A stretch of DNA of 64,000 nt from Euborellia annulipes (lineage: Eukaryota; Arthropoda; Insecta; Dermaptera; Anisolabididae), in NCBI GenBank assembly GCA_023213315.1, contig JAKCPI010001564.1, forward strand, positions 62,001-126,000, written 5' to 3'. Position numbers and translations under genes: made by a program. A model generated the notes under the pieces. It made no database searches. It saw nothing but the letters and a program-made list of their open reading frames with translations, and was not told where the DNA came from. Shown here piece after piece: positions 13,346 through 27,000 of the stretch (position 1 is the first letter of the stretch; each line of letters begins with the position of its first letter).

Positions 13346-13499
13346 AAAATTGAAACTTTCACTCACTACCCTGTGAATGTCTTTCTCAATCTGAATTAGG
13401 CTAATATAATAATTTTAGAAGGAAGAATTTAAAAAATCAACTATAAAGTTACTAAAATTAATTTTATTAAATTCATTTAAGGGAAAAAATTAATTTACC

Positions 13500-13790
13500 C
13501 TTCAGGTCTGATTTCCCTTGAATAAGTAACTAGCTTACATGACTGGTAGGAAAGTATTTAGATAGGACCGGAGAATAAAAGCCAGTCAGCATATGATGGA
13601 CTCCTCTCACATCATCTTTAATTGGTAGATATTTCGACCGGCATCTCGCCTGGTCCTCATCAGTACAAAAAAATGATTTGATGGAGGGCCAGTGCCATAC
13701 AATGTGTAATTATTTTAAAATTTTAAAATAATTAAACATCGTATGGCACAGGCTTTTATTTTCCCTTCCTTTCTTTATACATGTAATCCA
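13500..13790 (-). mobile_element. Hammerhead-bearing element fragment
   Basis: Surrounds the hammerhead-like motif at 13620-13672 and a palindromic centre (13690-13752, ATTATTTTAAAATTTTAAAAT). Boundaries unclear. Confidence 0.4.
13620..13672 (-). ncRNA. Hammerhead ribozyme-like motif
   Basis: Minus strand: CTGATGA (13663-13657), a strong stem II GACC(A)GGC / GCCGGTC with loop GAGAT, GAAA (13635-13632), then ATATC giving an AUC cleavage site and a short helix I (GTA/TAC). All invariant core positions are present. Helix III would be the self-complementary AUAU, suggesting pairing between two copies. Confidence 0.6.
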
Positions 13791-13976
13791 GCGAAAAATC
13801 TCTAATTGGAAAAATTTAATTATTTGGTGGGTAGCGTGTATTCAGAGATTATAGTTACTCAGTGAATCTTTGATAAATCAATTGATCTTTGAAAAATTGG
13901 AAAAATTTTAATTTGTAGCCTACTTTTATACAAGTTGAATCTGATTTGAAATGTATTTTTTGATTGATTATAAGTT

Positions 13977-13982
13977 TTTATT
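13977..13982 (-). promoter_or_regulatory. Poly(A) signal AATAAA of otopetrin
   Basis: A canonical AATAAA on the minus strand about 85 bases beyond the otopetrin stop. Nothing else competes in the next hundred bases. Confidence 0.5.
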
Positions 13983-14066
13983 TATAAGCCTCAAATGGAA
14001 TGAGTATGTGATAACTTATATTAATGTATGATAAAATGAAATATAATGAAAGTAAAAAGATGATAA

Positions 14067-14555
14067 TTACATAAAAGCAGGCTTCGTTTTGTAGGCTCTT
14101 TTCCAAATTTCACAGAGACATACAGAGCTCTGGAACCTGTAGAAGATCGAAAGAGGCAAGGACACGTGAGTGATGATCGTCCAAGGCCAGAGTCCATAAA
14201 AATGCAATTGAATCGGATGTGATTCCGCCCTGGATTTCTCCAAAGTGTTGATCGCCCATATCGCCAAATTGGCGATTAATAAAAAGGTAACCGTTTGACG
14301 ACCAGGTTTATGACGTATTTCATCAGCAGTCACACAGGAACGACGCGAGGCATCTAAGATGAACATAGTCTGGCATATGGTCTCTGCCAAAGATATTCCA
14401 GCAGTTATCAGCTCTAAATTCAAATTCTTTTCAGGGGTAAAAAAACCTCCAACCATGGCAAATGTAGAATAAACGAAAAGGCCTGTTTGAGCGGCTATTA
14501 AAAGGATATTATCCAATTCCAAATTTCGGCAAACATCGTATTTTAACTGCCGTAC
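14067..14555 (-). CDS. Otop: Otopetrin coding exon 11 (transmembrane 9-12 and stop)
   Basis: Acceptor TTTTTTAG, then VRQLKYDVCRNLELDN. Carries GFFTPEKNLNLELITAGISL, KPGRQTVTFLLIANLAIWAI, NTLEKSRAESHPIQLHFYG and SVCLCEIWKRAYKTKPAFM before TAA. This last block is the most conserved part of the family. Confidence 0.97.
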   Translation of the reverse strand, partial: VRQLKYDVCRNLELDNILLIAAQTGLFVYSTFAMVGGFFTPEKNLNLELITAGISLAETICQTMFILDASRRSCVTADEIRHKPGRQTVTFLLIANLAIWAINTLEKSRAESHPIQLHFYGLWPWTIITHVSLPLSIFYRFQSSVCLCEIWKRAYKTKPAFM

Positions 14556-14964
14556 CTAAAAAATTATTAATATTAAAAACATTAAAAACATTTAAATATA
14601 AATGGGCGATTTTAGGCTACATTTTCAGCTGTTTTCAGCTCAACCAAATTCAAATTTGTTCTTTATTTGAAATCGATTTGTGAAATGTTGATACAAAAAT
14701 CATGATAATTCATTAATATCAGAATCAAGGGCGGATACAAGGGGAAAAAAATAATTATTTTTAATGTAAAATTTTAAAAATTAATACTTAAAAATTTGAT
14801 TTGTATTTATATTCTGGCAAACAAGTACAGAATGCGCCTTTAAATTAACGAAATTAAGAAAAAATAGTGTGCTGTGCGACGAGTCACACCAGATCCCCCC
14901 GGGAAACACCTCTGGATCCGCCCTTGATCAGAATAAAAATTTTTAGAATTATTAACTCCTCTTC

Positions 14965-14997
<33 letters not shown>

Positions 14998-17900
14998 TGG
15001 ATAAATAAAGTGGCTGATGTATTTAAACATAATTGGGATTTGTTTTGAAAAAGATAGTTGGTAGTTTTAAAAACGAACGGAACGGATCTGGAAAATTCCT
15101 AGACACACTCTCATCATTACTACAGGCTAACCAAAAGGCGCAGTCAATGCGGACTTGGAGTCAGTAAATCCAATGAAGACAGAGTTAATCATCTACACAA
15201 AAAAGAGAAAGATTCCCTACTTTAGTTTAGCGTCGGTAGGAGGAGTAACTCTACGCCTTTACGAGTAAGCAAAATTTTTAGGATTAATCCTAGATTACAA
15301 GCTGAATGGGATCGTTATACATAAGAAAGAACAAGGAAATGTATCTTGTACACTTGCAAAAAAGCCAGAGGAAAGAAATGGGGCTTGCAATCAAGAATCA
15401 CCTACTGGCTCTACAAAGTGGTAATTAGGCCGCTATTAAGGCATGATGTAGTGGTGTGGTAGACTGCCCTGAAGAAAGAAAACACCAAAGTTGGACAAGA
15501 TTCACAGTCTGGCTGAGGTGCTGGGCACTGAATGTCTTCGCACAACCTCATCCAAATGCTTTAAATAAGGTGGCGGAGAGGTTCCGGGTACACTTAATTT
15601 GGGTGCCAGGACACAGAGTCAATAGGAAACTGCAAAGCCGATGAATTAGCTAGAGCAGGTACCTTAATATCCACACAGAGAATTGCAGATCAACTCGGAT
15701 AGAAACATGTAAACTCCTACTCAAAGACAGGATCATAGCACCCGCAAATCAAAGGTGGTTAGATGTAAACACGTGTACTATCGCCAAACAATTATGGCCA
15801 GAATATAGTCTCAAGTGAACCAAGCATTTAATTTCGATCGGTAGAGACTCCATAGTAGCTGCACTCACGGGACACTGGCTAGCAGGAAAGCATGCCAGTA
15901 GAATGGGGCTTCCATCAAACTATTTCTGCAGAGCATGCTTAGAGGAAAACGAGGGGGAGACGGTCGTCGACTAGCTCTGTCAATGCCCTGCTCTGATGCA
16001 CACTAGAAGAAATTCATTAGGGGAGTTCTTCGATGATAATCCAGCGGATTTAGGAACAGCTGATGTCAGGGATCTTATGAAATGCGTAAACCGCTCCGGA
16101 TGGTTTAAGGAGCATTGGTGAAGGAGGGGGAACAGCCCCACCGTGGTATCACAAAGGGCCTAGTTGGCCTAAGTGTGTACCTTCTCTGGGGACAGCCACT
16201 TCATCCTAACCTAACCTAATCTAAGAATAACAGTGAACCAAAGTGCCCTTGACCTATGACTTGTTAGAGTAGAGCATTAGCTTCTGGTGCCAAATTATTA
16301 TATATTAATTGGATACCAATCAATTCGAATAAATACGGACGGGACCTTCGATGCCGAAAAAGACCTTAAATTAAAAAAAATTAAAAAATTGATATTTACC
16401 TGAATCATTGCAAGAAGAGTTGCCGCAATGCCAAATACATACAAAAAAAATTCACATACATAAATCTGCACTTCGGCCCAAAAAACAAGTTCTCGTCGAG
16501 ATATTAGCACAAAAAACAAAATCAACGAGATTATAGTAAGTACTAATAGTAAAATCCCAAGGAAGAGGCCTTCGTGTGCTTGTGCACAGTCGACAGAGGA
16601 TAAATATGGTGTGCGTTGCTTATAAGGAGGGGTGAGTCGCGGCGAGTGAGGTAATAATGTTGACGTCACCTGAAACATTTATAATTCAATTATAATAAAT
16701 TTTACTTACAGGGTGTCCAACAAAGGAAAATTAAATACACGAAAACAAAGTTCGAAAGAACCCTTGGGCCTTGGTGTAGTAGTTTGCGTGCGGGCCATTT
16801 ATACCAAGGGTCGCGGGTTCGCATTCCGTCTCTTGCAACAATTTGTTTCGATTGGAATATCTACCAATCCAATTGAATTAAATAGAAAGGGGGTCTAAAT
16901 GGCCTTCGTTGCCGAAAAAGACCTTAATGAAATTAAAAAAAAAAAATGTTCGAAAGAAGAATTAAATAAATTGTAAAAATTCGAAGTGAAGTTTCTAAAT
17001 TAGTTGGTATTTTACGCTGAAGTCCCAATACGGAGGTGGGTGCTTTGAAGCCCAGAGCGAACAGCCTCCATCTAGATCGCCAGCTGTGGCAACTGTTTCG
17101 AATCGTGTATCCGATATCGCTTTTTGTTTTCGAGTTATTTAATGCAATTATCAAAGTTATTTAAAAAAATTTCAACAGCATTAGACTTACCCCAGATGAA
17201 GTCAAGAGAGGGCTTAACTGAACTCTGGAAATATTTTTCCACATGACATAAAGAATTGCAACGCATATTAATGAATATTCAATAAGACATGGATATAGAA
17301 AGGGAGAAGCATCCTGAACAAGAGATCCCATGATACTTGTTCTTCTACATTCATATATATATTGGGGTCCTTTTAAATATCCGTAAATATTTCCTGAATT
17401 GTGACTAATTGATGATGGTTTGCCTAAAATATCAATTAAAATTAATATTCAATTTAATTAATGTTGGAAAAGGTGGCAGCCAGGAGAGCCAATAAAACTC
17501 CCAAAAACTCACGCCGTTTCGTAAATTTATTAGACCATCATCAGGCGACAAGGGAGTTAATAGGTAAAGATTTCAATTAGGATACAGAGTTAAAAAATGT
17601 TTTAGTCGTAAGATTTTGGGGATTTCTTTTATTGGTGAAGGCGCTACTGGCCCCCTCCTGGCTGCCGTGACCTGTCCTAGTTTTCAATCAATTGATCTAG
17701 CCACTTTTAATCAAGTTAATTAAAATGTTATTAAATATGAATTTATATCTAAAGTAAGTAAAACTTCAAGCTATTATACCAACGACTTCTAGTTCATTTT
17801 GATGGCCAAGATGAAGTGTATTATTTTCATGATCATAGAATGCAAGGATTTCATGTTTCGTCTCTTGTATTAAAACATTCAACCAAACAGATACGTTGGT

Positions 17901-18023
17901 TGCAATCATATGCATTAATCCAAAACGAGCCATTGTTCTCTGACGTGTAAGTCCAATTTGCTAAAAAATTAAATTAAAAAAATATTAAATAAAAAGAATT
18001 CTTTATTAAAGCCTTTGTGGTTT

Positions 18024-18069
<46 letters not shown>

Positions 18070-21000
18070 GGGAGTTTTTAAGTTCCGGGATGACAGAGCA
18101 GATGCTCGGTTTTTATTTCTCTTATCAGTATATGTTAATATATGGTATAGAGAGAGAAAGTATTGGATTCATGTCAAAAATTCGATGTCAAGATTTTGAT
18201 GAATATACTCGTTTTGAGGTCCACTGAATCCAAAAAAGTGGTGTTCGCGACATGGTCTGTCTTCTGTGAACAAAATATCTCAAGAACGAAAAGAGCTAGG
18301 AGGTTGAAATTTTTTATTTAAGTTAGGCACCCCCCTGAGACGTAGCACGAAGCTTTTGAACAAATTCGACCTAAAGAGTACTAGTACTTTAGTGATGTAA
18401 TTGCTACAACGATTTTAATAAAAATTCAAAAATTCCTTATTTTTTAGATGCTCTTTGAAATGTTTATTCTCATTTTGCCATTGAAATTTTCTGAAGACCA
18501 CTTTACTCTTGTACTTGATAGGAAAGATAAGAGAAATGGTTGCTATGGTAACAAAATCAGGGCCGGATCTAGAGGGAGGGCAGTGGGTGCGTGTGCCCCG
18601 GGCGGCAGATATCAGGGGGCGGCAATTAAAAAAAGATTTACTAAAAAAAGGTAAAATGATATGAATTTAGTATAGAAAATTTTAAGGATGGGGCGGCAAA
18701 TTAAATTTTGCCCCCCTTAAAAAATCTCCTAGTTCCGGCCCTGAACAAAATATAAATATTTTCCCATACTTATAAATTTTACATCTTGAAATACGAATGT
18801 ACCGTCCCGGATTCGCTTCCCGTCCCAAGCGAGAAAAATTTATTTCATTTGATTTAATTAAAAGGGGGGGGGTAGGGGCGAACCTTAAAAAAAATGTACC
18901 GTACTGTTGGAAACTAATCATGTCTACACAAAAAATCTGGTGTGACAAGCACAGGAAACTACTTTCGATTACCGAAGGTAAGAGAACTACAAAATGAGGC
19001 CTATAATTAAAATCTCCCATAATAAAAATAATACTTAAAATTATGAATTTATCAAAATAAAAAAAATAGTATTAATTTAATTTGATAATATTAGAAAGGA
19101 CAGTAGAGGAAATTAATTAGAAATAGAAATTTAATTTCCCTACCTTAATTTTTTAATAATAATATTTATAATTATTATTACCTCATTATTTAAGAAGATA
19201 AAATACATTTGAATAAATATGAAGGCCAATCTTGTGGCTGGAGTCAAGGCGACGAGAAGATTATGACAATTATTATTAGGTTCAAGCTCAAAATATTGTC
19301 CGAATTCTAATCCTGTATATATCATAGAACCAATGCCAAAAGCTAAAAACAAAGACTATTTCAAAATCTGCTGTTGTGATACAATTTTCACTTACCGATT
19401 ACTTTCATATTTTAGAGAAGTAACTTTATTTTTAGTTAGGCCTAGATATTTTGATCACAATGAGAACGATTCAAATTCAAAAAATTACAAAAAATATTAT
19501 ATGTCCAAAACAAATCGGCTAGCAAAAAAAATGTAGGTATTTATTACTAGCCTATGTTCTTTAAAATTTTAATTTTTTAGAAAGAAGTTTTGATAAAAGA
19601 ATAATAAAAGTTTAGACAAAAAAAACTAAAATCAGACTAAAAATTAATTCATTGCTTTTTGAGGTTGTGGCTGTGATGTGATTATAATGGAGAAATGGAG
19701 ATATCAGCCAAATTGGAATGATCCAGGTTCAAAAAAACTCCCAGATCATTCCAATTTGGCTGATATCTCCATTTCTCCATTTTAAAAATTCATTCACTGC
19801 AATAAATAAAACCACGAAATAATGGACAATTCACATCAACGGACAACCACTTCCCCCACCCCTATTAGCCTGTTGTTTCGAAGTGGATTTATATATACAG
19901 TAGAGGAGATGGTGAAAATATGGAAACTGCTGGTAATGGGGAAACGTAACCTGTAGGGCTTGAGAGGTGCAGTAATCGCATTAACTTCTTACGATGTTTC
20001 TTTAATAAGCCTGTCGGGGACCTGGCAGTCACCTCGTGGTTAATCCATTGTCTTTGAAATAGTTTGAAGTTTATTAGATTTTTCATATTTAATCACTTAT
20101 TCTACAGACCTATTTCTTAGAGCTTACGCAGTTATGTTAAGCAAAAAATACGCTACAATCTGGTAACATCAAGTAAATTCCTAGCTTTAAAATAAAGCGT
20201 ATTTTTATTCTTAAAGATTGAAGAGATGAAGTGGCTGTTATATTTGACAAGAGGATAAAGGAGCAAGCAGCCAGGTAGTTAGTCTCCACGAAATGAAACT
20301 CTCTATTGAGGAAACAGTTTCGGGTTTTTAATGAAATATAACCATCATCAGTCCATTTTGAGCTGAAAGCATTGTTGAGTTAGAAAAATCAAAATAACAA
20401 AAGATTATTTGAATATTTACAAACAATATATAACTGATACATACAGTGTGAGCTCAAATGACAAAGCATTGAGTCATATTGCGGAGTTGTCAGTAGATGT
20501 GTATTATACATAAATTATTTGTATAAAATACAAGGCAATGCAATCAGCTTATACGAAGCGCCAAGTTTGAGATACAAAATTGTTTTTGTTAATGAGAGAT
20601 TTTATTTATTACATTTGATATTATAGTAAATATTTTGTACAATGACCTCTTATAGGGTCAGAGGTGATGATGGTATACCGAACTCATGTTTGTTTATTAA
20701 AAAGGCGATAATCCAACCTAACCCAAGCAAATCCCTCCGAGCAAAAGTCAATGGCAATGAGTTGACACAAATTTGATATTCGAATTTTTTATATAAAAAT
20801 ATAAAATTATTAAAATTGTTTACAATTTTATTTTAATCAAAATCTATCTGAAAGACAACATTGCCACCAACTATAATTATATTCAATAAAATAAATAAAA
20901 GGATTTTCGAGATGGTGATGGAGCAGATTATATACTTATTTAATTCACAACACAACTTGGCTCCCAGGCCATCAAGAAATGAAATATAAAAATTACTAAG

Positions 21001-24000
21001 CCCCACACAATCAGTCTGGAAATTTATTTATTGAATATAATTATAGTTGGTGGCAATGTTGTCTTTCAGATAGATTTTGATTAAAATAAAATTGTAAACA
21101 ATTTTAATAATTTTATATTTTTATATAAAAAATTCGAATATCAAATTTGTGTCAACTCATTGCCATTGACTTTTGCTCGGAGGGATTAGCTTGGGTTAGG
21201 TTGGATTATCGCCTTTCAATAAACAAACATGAGTTCGGTATACCATCATCACCTCTGACCCTATAAGAGGTCATTGTACAAAATATTTACTATAATATCA
21301 AATGTAATAAATAAAATCTCTCATTAACAAAAACAATTTTGTATCTCAAACTTGGCGCTTCGTATAAGCTGATTGCATTGCCTTGTATTTTATACAAATA
21401 ATTTATGTATAATACACATCTACTGACAACTCCGCAATATGACTCAATGCTTTGTCATTTGAGCTCACACTGTATGTATCAGTTATATATTGTTTGTAAA
21501 TATTCAAATAATCTTTTGTTATTTTGATTTTTCTAACTCAACAATGCTTTCAGCTCAAAATGGACTGATGATGGTTATATTTCATTAAAACCGAAACTGT
21601 TTCCTCAATAGAGAGTTTCATTTCGTGGAGACTAACTACCTGGCTGCTTGCTCCTTTATCCTCTTGTCTTTATTCTTAAAGTTCAATATGGAGATGCTGA
21701 TAATGTGGAAGCGCAATGGGTGAAATACCAGCAGAAGAGGATGACGCCCTATGCATTTTTTGTGCAAAGGCTTTTTCAAATGATATTCACGGAAACTTTG
21801 TATTAAATGCTTGCTTTGTGAGTCTTGGTGCCATACTATGAGCTCTGGGAGTGGTAAATGAACATTTTATTGAAAACTTTCAATTTTTAAGCCTTAGTGT
21901 TTTTTTGTAATGTATAATAAATACATGTTCTTATTTTTAAATTTTTGGTAGTATTTTTAAACAGGCTCTATTATTTGGCTGCATCCTCTTTCCATTAAAC
22001 ATATCAGCTACAGCCACGTTCAATTATTCAATTTAAACAGAAAAGCAATGTTTCCACATTACCAGCAACAATTATCCATTATTCTTACAATGTAGGCCTA
22101 AAAGTATTGTTTAGCATAAAGATAAAAGCGGTTATTGTTTATAACAAATTTTAGAAGTTATTCCTAGAATTTAGAAAAATTCCATTGGTAAACAAACTAG
22201 TTATAACAAAAAATTTCCACATTTGCACCATAAGAAAATTCTTTAGTTAAAAACTCTTAGATTATGTTTATACAAGCCTACATTTTAGATTCAGGGAGTC
22301 TGACAAAAAATTGGTCTGAGAAGCATATTTCCATCTCTAATTCTTGTCTTCGGTAAGTGAAAGTAAAATAAAATAAAAATAGATTTAAGAATATGAAAAT
22401 TAAATACAATGATTGTTATATAATAAATGTAGGTATGGAAAATGTTGGTTTTTACCCACTGCTCCCATTCTGAGATAGAAGCTGCCATAATGAGAATGGT
22501 GGAAATGATGATGATGGGAATGGAGATGAAGGTGATGAGCGCTGGTGGTAGTTGTGGCAGCAAGGGAGCCTGTGCCATGTCGATAAGCACCTTCAGTGCC
22601 AGTCGTTGATTCCACGTCTTGAACTCGTTCACATTCGTCTGACTCATCCAAGGAAAGGGAAGTCTCGGAATGTTCAGATCGCTCTGAAAAATACAGTATT
22701 TCTTAGGAATGAAGGTGATAAAGAAAATCAAATAGAAATAAAGAAAACGGAGTTTTTTCCTGGTGAATTATATTTATTTAAACACAAACAGTTTTGTTGG
22801 CATCTTTTCCAAGCTTGAATAATTGGCCCAAATGTCTCCCAATTTGCTGGCTACGGTGTATTTATTTCAATATATCATGGTACTCAACTCAATTTCTGTG
22901 CTATGCATTGAATTCACCTTTATAAGGGTTTTATCTCCTTAATCCGTTTTATTTAGAAAACTTGTAATCCATGCTCTCTAGAATATAAGGTTCAATCGTG
23001 GATTATTGATTACCGCACAGATTCCTCTAAAGAGAGAGGAGGCTCGTGACTAATCGGATAAGCTGCGGATTACGAATCTATAGTTGTTCCCCAACTCGGG
23101 TTCAAATCCCACTTGCCGTGAAAATTTTCACACTTTGCCAATGTCTTCTCCGTCTCTCTGTAATTGGAGTTTGTCTCTGTTGAGAGATTGAAGAAAATAA
23201 AAATAAAAGGTCTGACAAACCGCCAAGTTTTTTTAATTTCAAGATCTTAATTGTTATTATTCCGCGATTTGTGTAAAATGAATAATAGGGTATCTAATCC
23301 TCCTAGTTTACTTATAGTAAAGATAGTAAAGATAATCTTAATTTCACCTCTTAGAAATCTATATAATTTTATAAACTCTCCTCAAATGAATTAAATCTAT
23401 TAAAGCGTTTAACCGCGGCAGCTGGCACACAATATCTTTTCCCTTACCAATTCTTATTTATTCAATTATTATAACTTAATACTGCCCTTAAACTATTTAA
23501 TTTTTTGCATATATTATAGGGATAAATTTAATTTTTAGCCCAATCTAAACTCTTTAAATTTTGGTTCTAGGATTCAATCTCAATCTCTTTCCCAAGATTC
23601 TAATCTCAAATCTTAAAGGAAATTTGAGTAGAAAAATTACTTGATAGAGGGGCCGTGTTAAAACTATTTTAAGTATGCAATGGAATAAAATGCTCATACG
23701 TAAGTTTGGCTCCCAGTGAAAAATAGTTTTTACCTATTTTTCAACACGTGCCCGCCATCGAATCATATTTTTGTACTCAAGATATCCAAACGTTATGCAG
23801 ATGGAAATATTTGCAAAATAAAAATATTGAACCATCCAAAGCTGATGATTTAAATTTCCGGATGTGGGTTATTCAGTTTTGAAATGTTCATATATTTGGT
23901 TTATGATATGAGAAATTTGAATTTTGGTCCTAGGATTCAATCTCAAAGCTTTCCCAAGTTTCGAATCTCTCAAATCTTAAAGGAAATTTGATCAAGAAAT

Positions 24001-27000
24001 TTTTCACCTTTTAAGAAAGTTCTTGAAAACATATTCATAAGCCTAACTAGAAGGGAAACACCAAACCATTTTACAAAATTCAAGTATATTTAAAGTTTTT
24101 GAAAGATAATTTAATATTGATATTAAGGAAATAGTAAAAAAAAAAACTCACTAAATTTAGTTTTTGAAACGTCAGCTTTCTCGTGGCAGATAAGAGCGTA
24201 CATATAAATCAGAAAGAAGATACTGCCAATATAGAGATAAAGATAGAAAGCCTCATAGAGAGGCGGTGGGATTTGTGTAGCGGTGACTTCGGTAATTGGA
24301 AACGCAATACCCATCACCACTAGGAGTTTGCCGTAAAGTGCTGATAGAGTGGTCGCCAAAGTGTCGCTAAAACATTCCACCCAAGCACACATTCACACAC
24401 ACACAGACACCCTCACTTGTAATTATCAAAAGGAAACAAAATTGATAAAATACATGCAGAAGTAAAATGAAAAAAAGGGTTTTGTGCGAAACAGACAAAT
24501 TGGTTGGGAATTAGAGTACATTGGCAAAAAATTGGGGTTTCTATTTTTTTTTCCGGTTTTCCATTTTTGTTTGTGTTTAAAAAAGTGTTTGATGGTAGAG
24601 AGTTTGGGAAAGAGAAGGGGGTCGTGGGAAAGGGGGGGGGGGGGGGGGGGGTAGGGGTAAAAGTGATAACTAATTAGCATTTTGGTGACGAATACTTTTC
24701 TGCTCCCAAAATAGAATATTTTGTAATCTGTTAAATAACACCCGTATAAAAATAGGGTTAAATTTTTTATCTAGTTCCCATTTTCTAGAATAAGTATTAA
24801 AAGAAAAAAGACCCACATATCTTTTCAAGTTGGAAAACAAGTAAAAAATCGATTAGGAAAAAATTATTTTTTATTGTGATTAAAAAAAAAAAGAAAATCT
24901 TTTAGATAATTTTTCAATATTCTAATACAGTAAGATAATTTTTTTTTATTGGAGAAATTAACTTTCATTATGTAATTATTTTTAAAGAAATAAAACTTAT
25001 CTCGGCCTCTATCAACTAAAATAATGGATCATAAAAATATTTTTTTTTTTTTTTTATTAATAAATAAATAGAGATTATTGATAACTGAATGTATTGTGAA
25101 TTTTTAGTTTAACAAAGGAGGGAAGGTTTTTCCCAATAAAATTTCGAATTTTTCTTTTTTAAATGAAAAGACCTGCAAAATTTTCATTAATTAAAAAACC
25201 AAAAAAGGTGATTAGCCGAGAGGAAATAAAGCTGAGTAGTTATTTTGACAAAAATTCAAAACTGTCTTTTTCGGCAGTGAGCCCATTTAGACTACATTCT
25301 TTTGAAATAATTGATTGACAGAATAATTTGAATAATAGGAGAATTAAATTTGAATAAATTTTTGTTGCTGAGGACTGGAACCAGAGAACTTCGATTCTCT
25401 ATTAGAAGAGAACGAGTTGCTGGCCCAGAACTTTAAATTAAATAAATAAATTTAACGAATAAATTAACGACTCGATTAGAGGAAATAGTCCTCAGTGGCT
25501 AGGTTCAAACAAACAATACAAATTTAATACCACAACTAAACTCTGCTCTCAAGAACTAAATACAAATTTCACAGAACTTAGGACTTGACAAAATTACAGG
25601 ACAGAGAACTATAATTGAATCGTTTATTTCAGAAACCACCTAAGTGACAAAATTTCAAATCATGTGTTTTTGGTGCTACTGTACAATTTAAAGGTAAATA
25701 CATCTTTTAGATTATCCCAATATCATGTTTTTGATTTGGTAAAAAAATATTTGAAGGAGACTAGACCTATACTTAAGCTGCAAAACAGTTTTCTTTAGTT
25801 TTCCAAAAGTTGAAAAAAGCGCACTTAGGTGGTTTCTGAAATAAACGATTCAATTACAAGTAGTGACAGACAAACCATTCAACAAATCAATTCCATTCCC
25901 ATTTATTGATTTTATTACTAACAATCACCAAAGAATTAAGTAGAGAATAGTTAATTCTAGAATAGAAAGAAGAGATGAAACTTACGCGCCTAATTTCCGC
26001 CACTCGTTTTGTAATTGATGCAGCCTGGATGGTCTTTTGGCAAATGCAGCGGCAGGTTTAGGGGCTTGAGGGATAGGTTGCAGAGGTCCAAGCGGGGTCG
26101 AAGGTTGAATGGGTATCGGGATGATGACCGAAGGCGTTGGAGTTGAGGGTGGGTATACTACTGTGGGCCCCATAGAAGTGGATGGCGGTGCAGGCGAGTG
26201 TGAAATGGATCTGTCAAGAAACAAGCAATTCTTTCTCATACCAATACCAATTTTAGAAAAAAAAATTGAAGCTTTTCATATTGAAAAAGTCTTAAATGTT
26301 TGAGAAATACAATATGGGCAACAAGAATAAAAAACAAGGAAATTAAAGCTTGCATATAATGATATATATTTTCAAATATCTAGAGAGGAGTGGCTTATTT
26401 AGAGAGGGCGGAGATAAAAGAGGAAGAAAATTGAAAAATATAATTAGATCCCTCTCTAAATAATAATAAAAAATATGTTAAAAGCCCTTTCTCTCCATTT
26501 TCGAGGGTGAAGTTTTTACTTTATTTTATATAAAATATTTTCATATAGATTGGTTTTAATAATGATCACTATTTATAGATTTAAAATTTTCTCTTGAAAT
26601 GACTTGTGGTAGTCAGAAGGAATTGACTTGTAGTAAGAAAAAAATGTTTTTCTTTTAATCAGATCTTTATTACTGAAGGACGACTGACAATGCACAATTT
26701 TTTCATCAGTTTCGACCTGAGAGACCCTTTAGAGGTCGGAACTGAAAAATTGCGCATTGTCCTTCTGTAATAAAGATCTTTTTTTTATTTTATTTTATTT
26801 AAGATCTTTTTCGGTCAAGAGAAATTTTTAAACATTAATTCCTGTGGCTGTTTCTATATTTATAGATTTTTTTTTATAATCTCCTTAGCCAGCAGCCAGG
26901 AGTTCAAATATACATATAAATAGCAATAGTGAAATAACTTAAATAGCAAAAACATTTATAGATTACAAAATGATAAACATTCTCTTTTCTCAGTTTTTTC

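Larger units (their letters stand above)
20214..21668. mobile_element. Foldback element with two hammerhead-like motifs
   Basis: Near-identical inverted arms (20246-~20899 and ~21019-21668, ~650 bases each) around a 120-base spacer. Flanked by TTTATTCTTAAAG at about 20201-20213 and 21669-21681, a 13-bp duplication. The left end has GATGAAGTGGCTGTTA, also seen at 33966. Penelope-like/retrozyme assignment is inference from the ribozyme motifs and the long duplication. Confidence 0.75.

Noticed and set aside
18797..19020. Small ORFs on both strands around the RepA/SINE junction
   Set aside because: They follow repeat sequence and have no splice or homology support.
22456..22731. Alternative minus-strand frame (NIPRLPFPWMSQTN...) as the otopetrin exon
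   Set aside because: It breaks splice phase with both neighbours and lacks the SFYLRMGAV motif found in the His-rich frame.
26700..26765. Hammerhead motif near GAAACTGATGA
   Set aside because: GAAA and CTGATGA occur in the wrong order and without an intervening helix; a chance juxtaposition in an inverted repeat.
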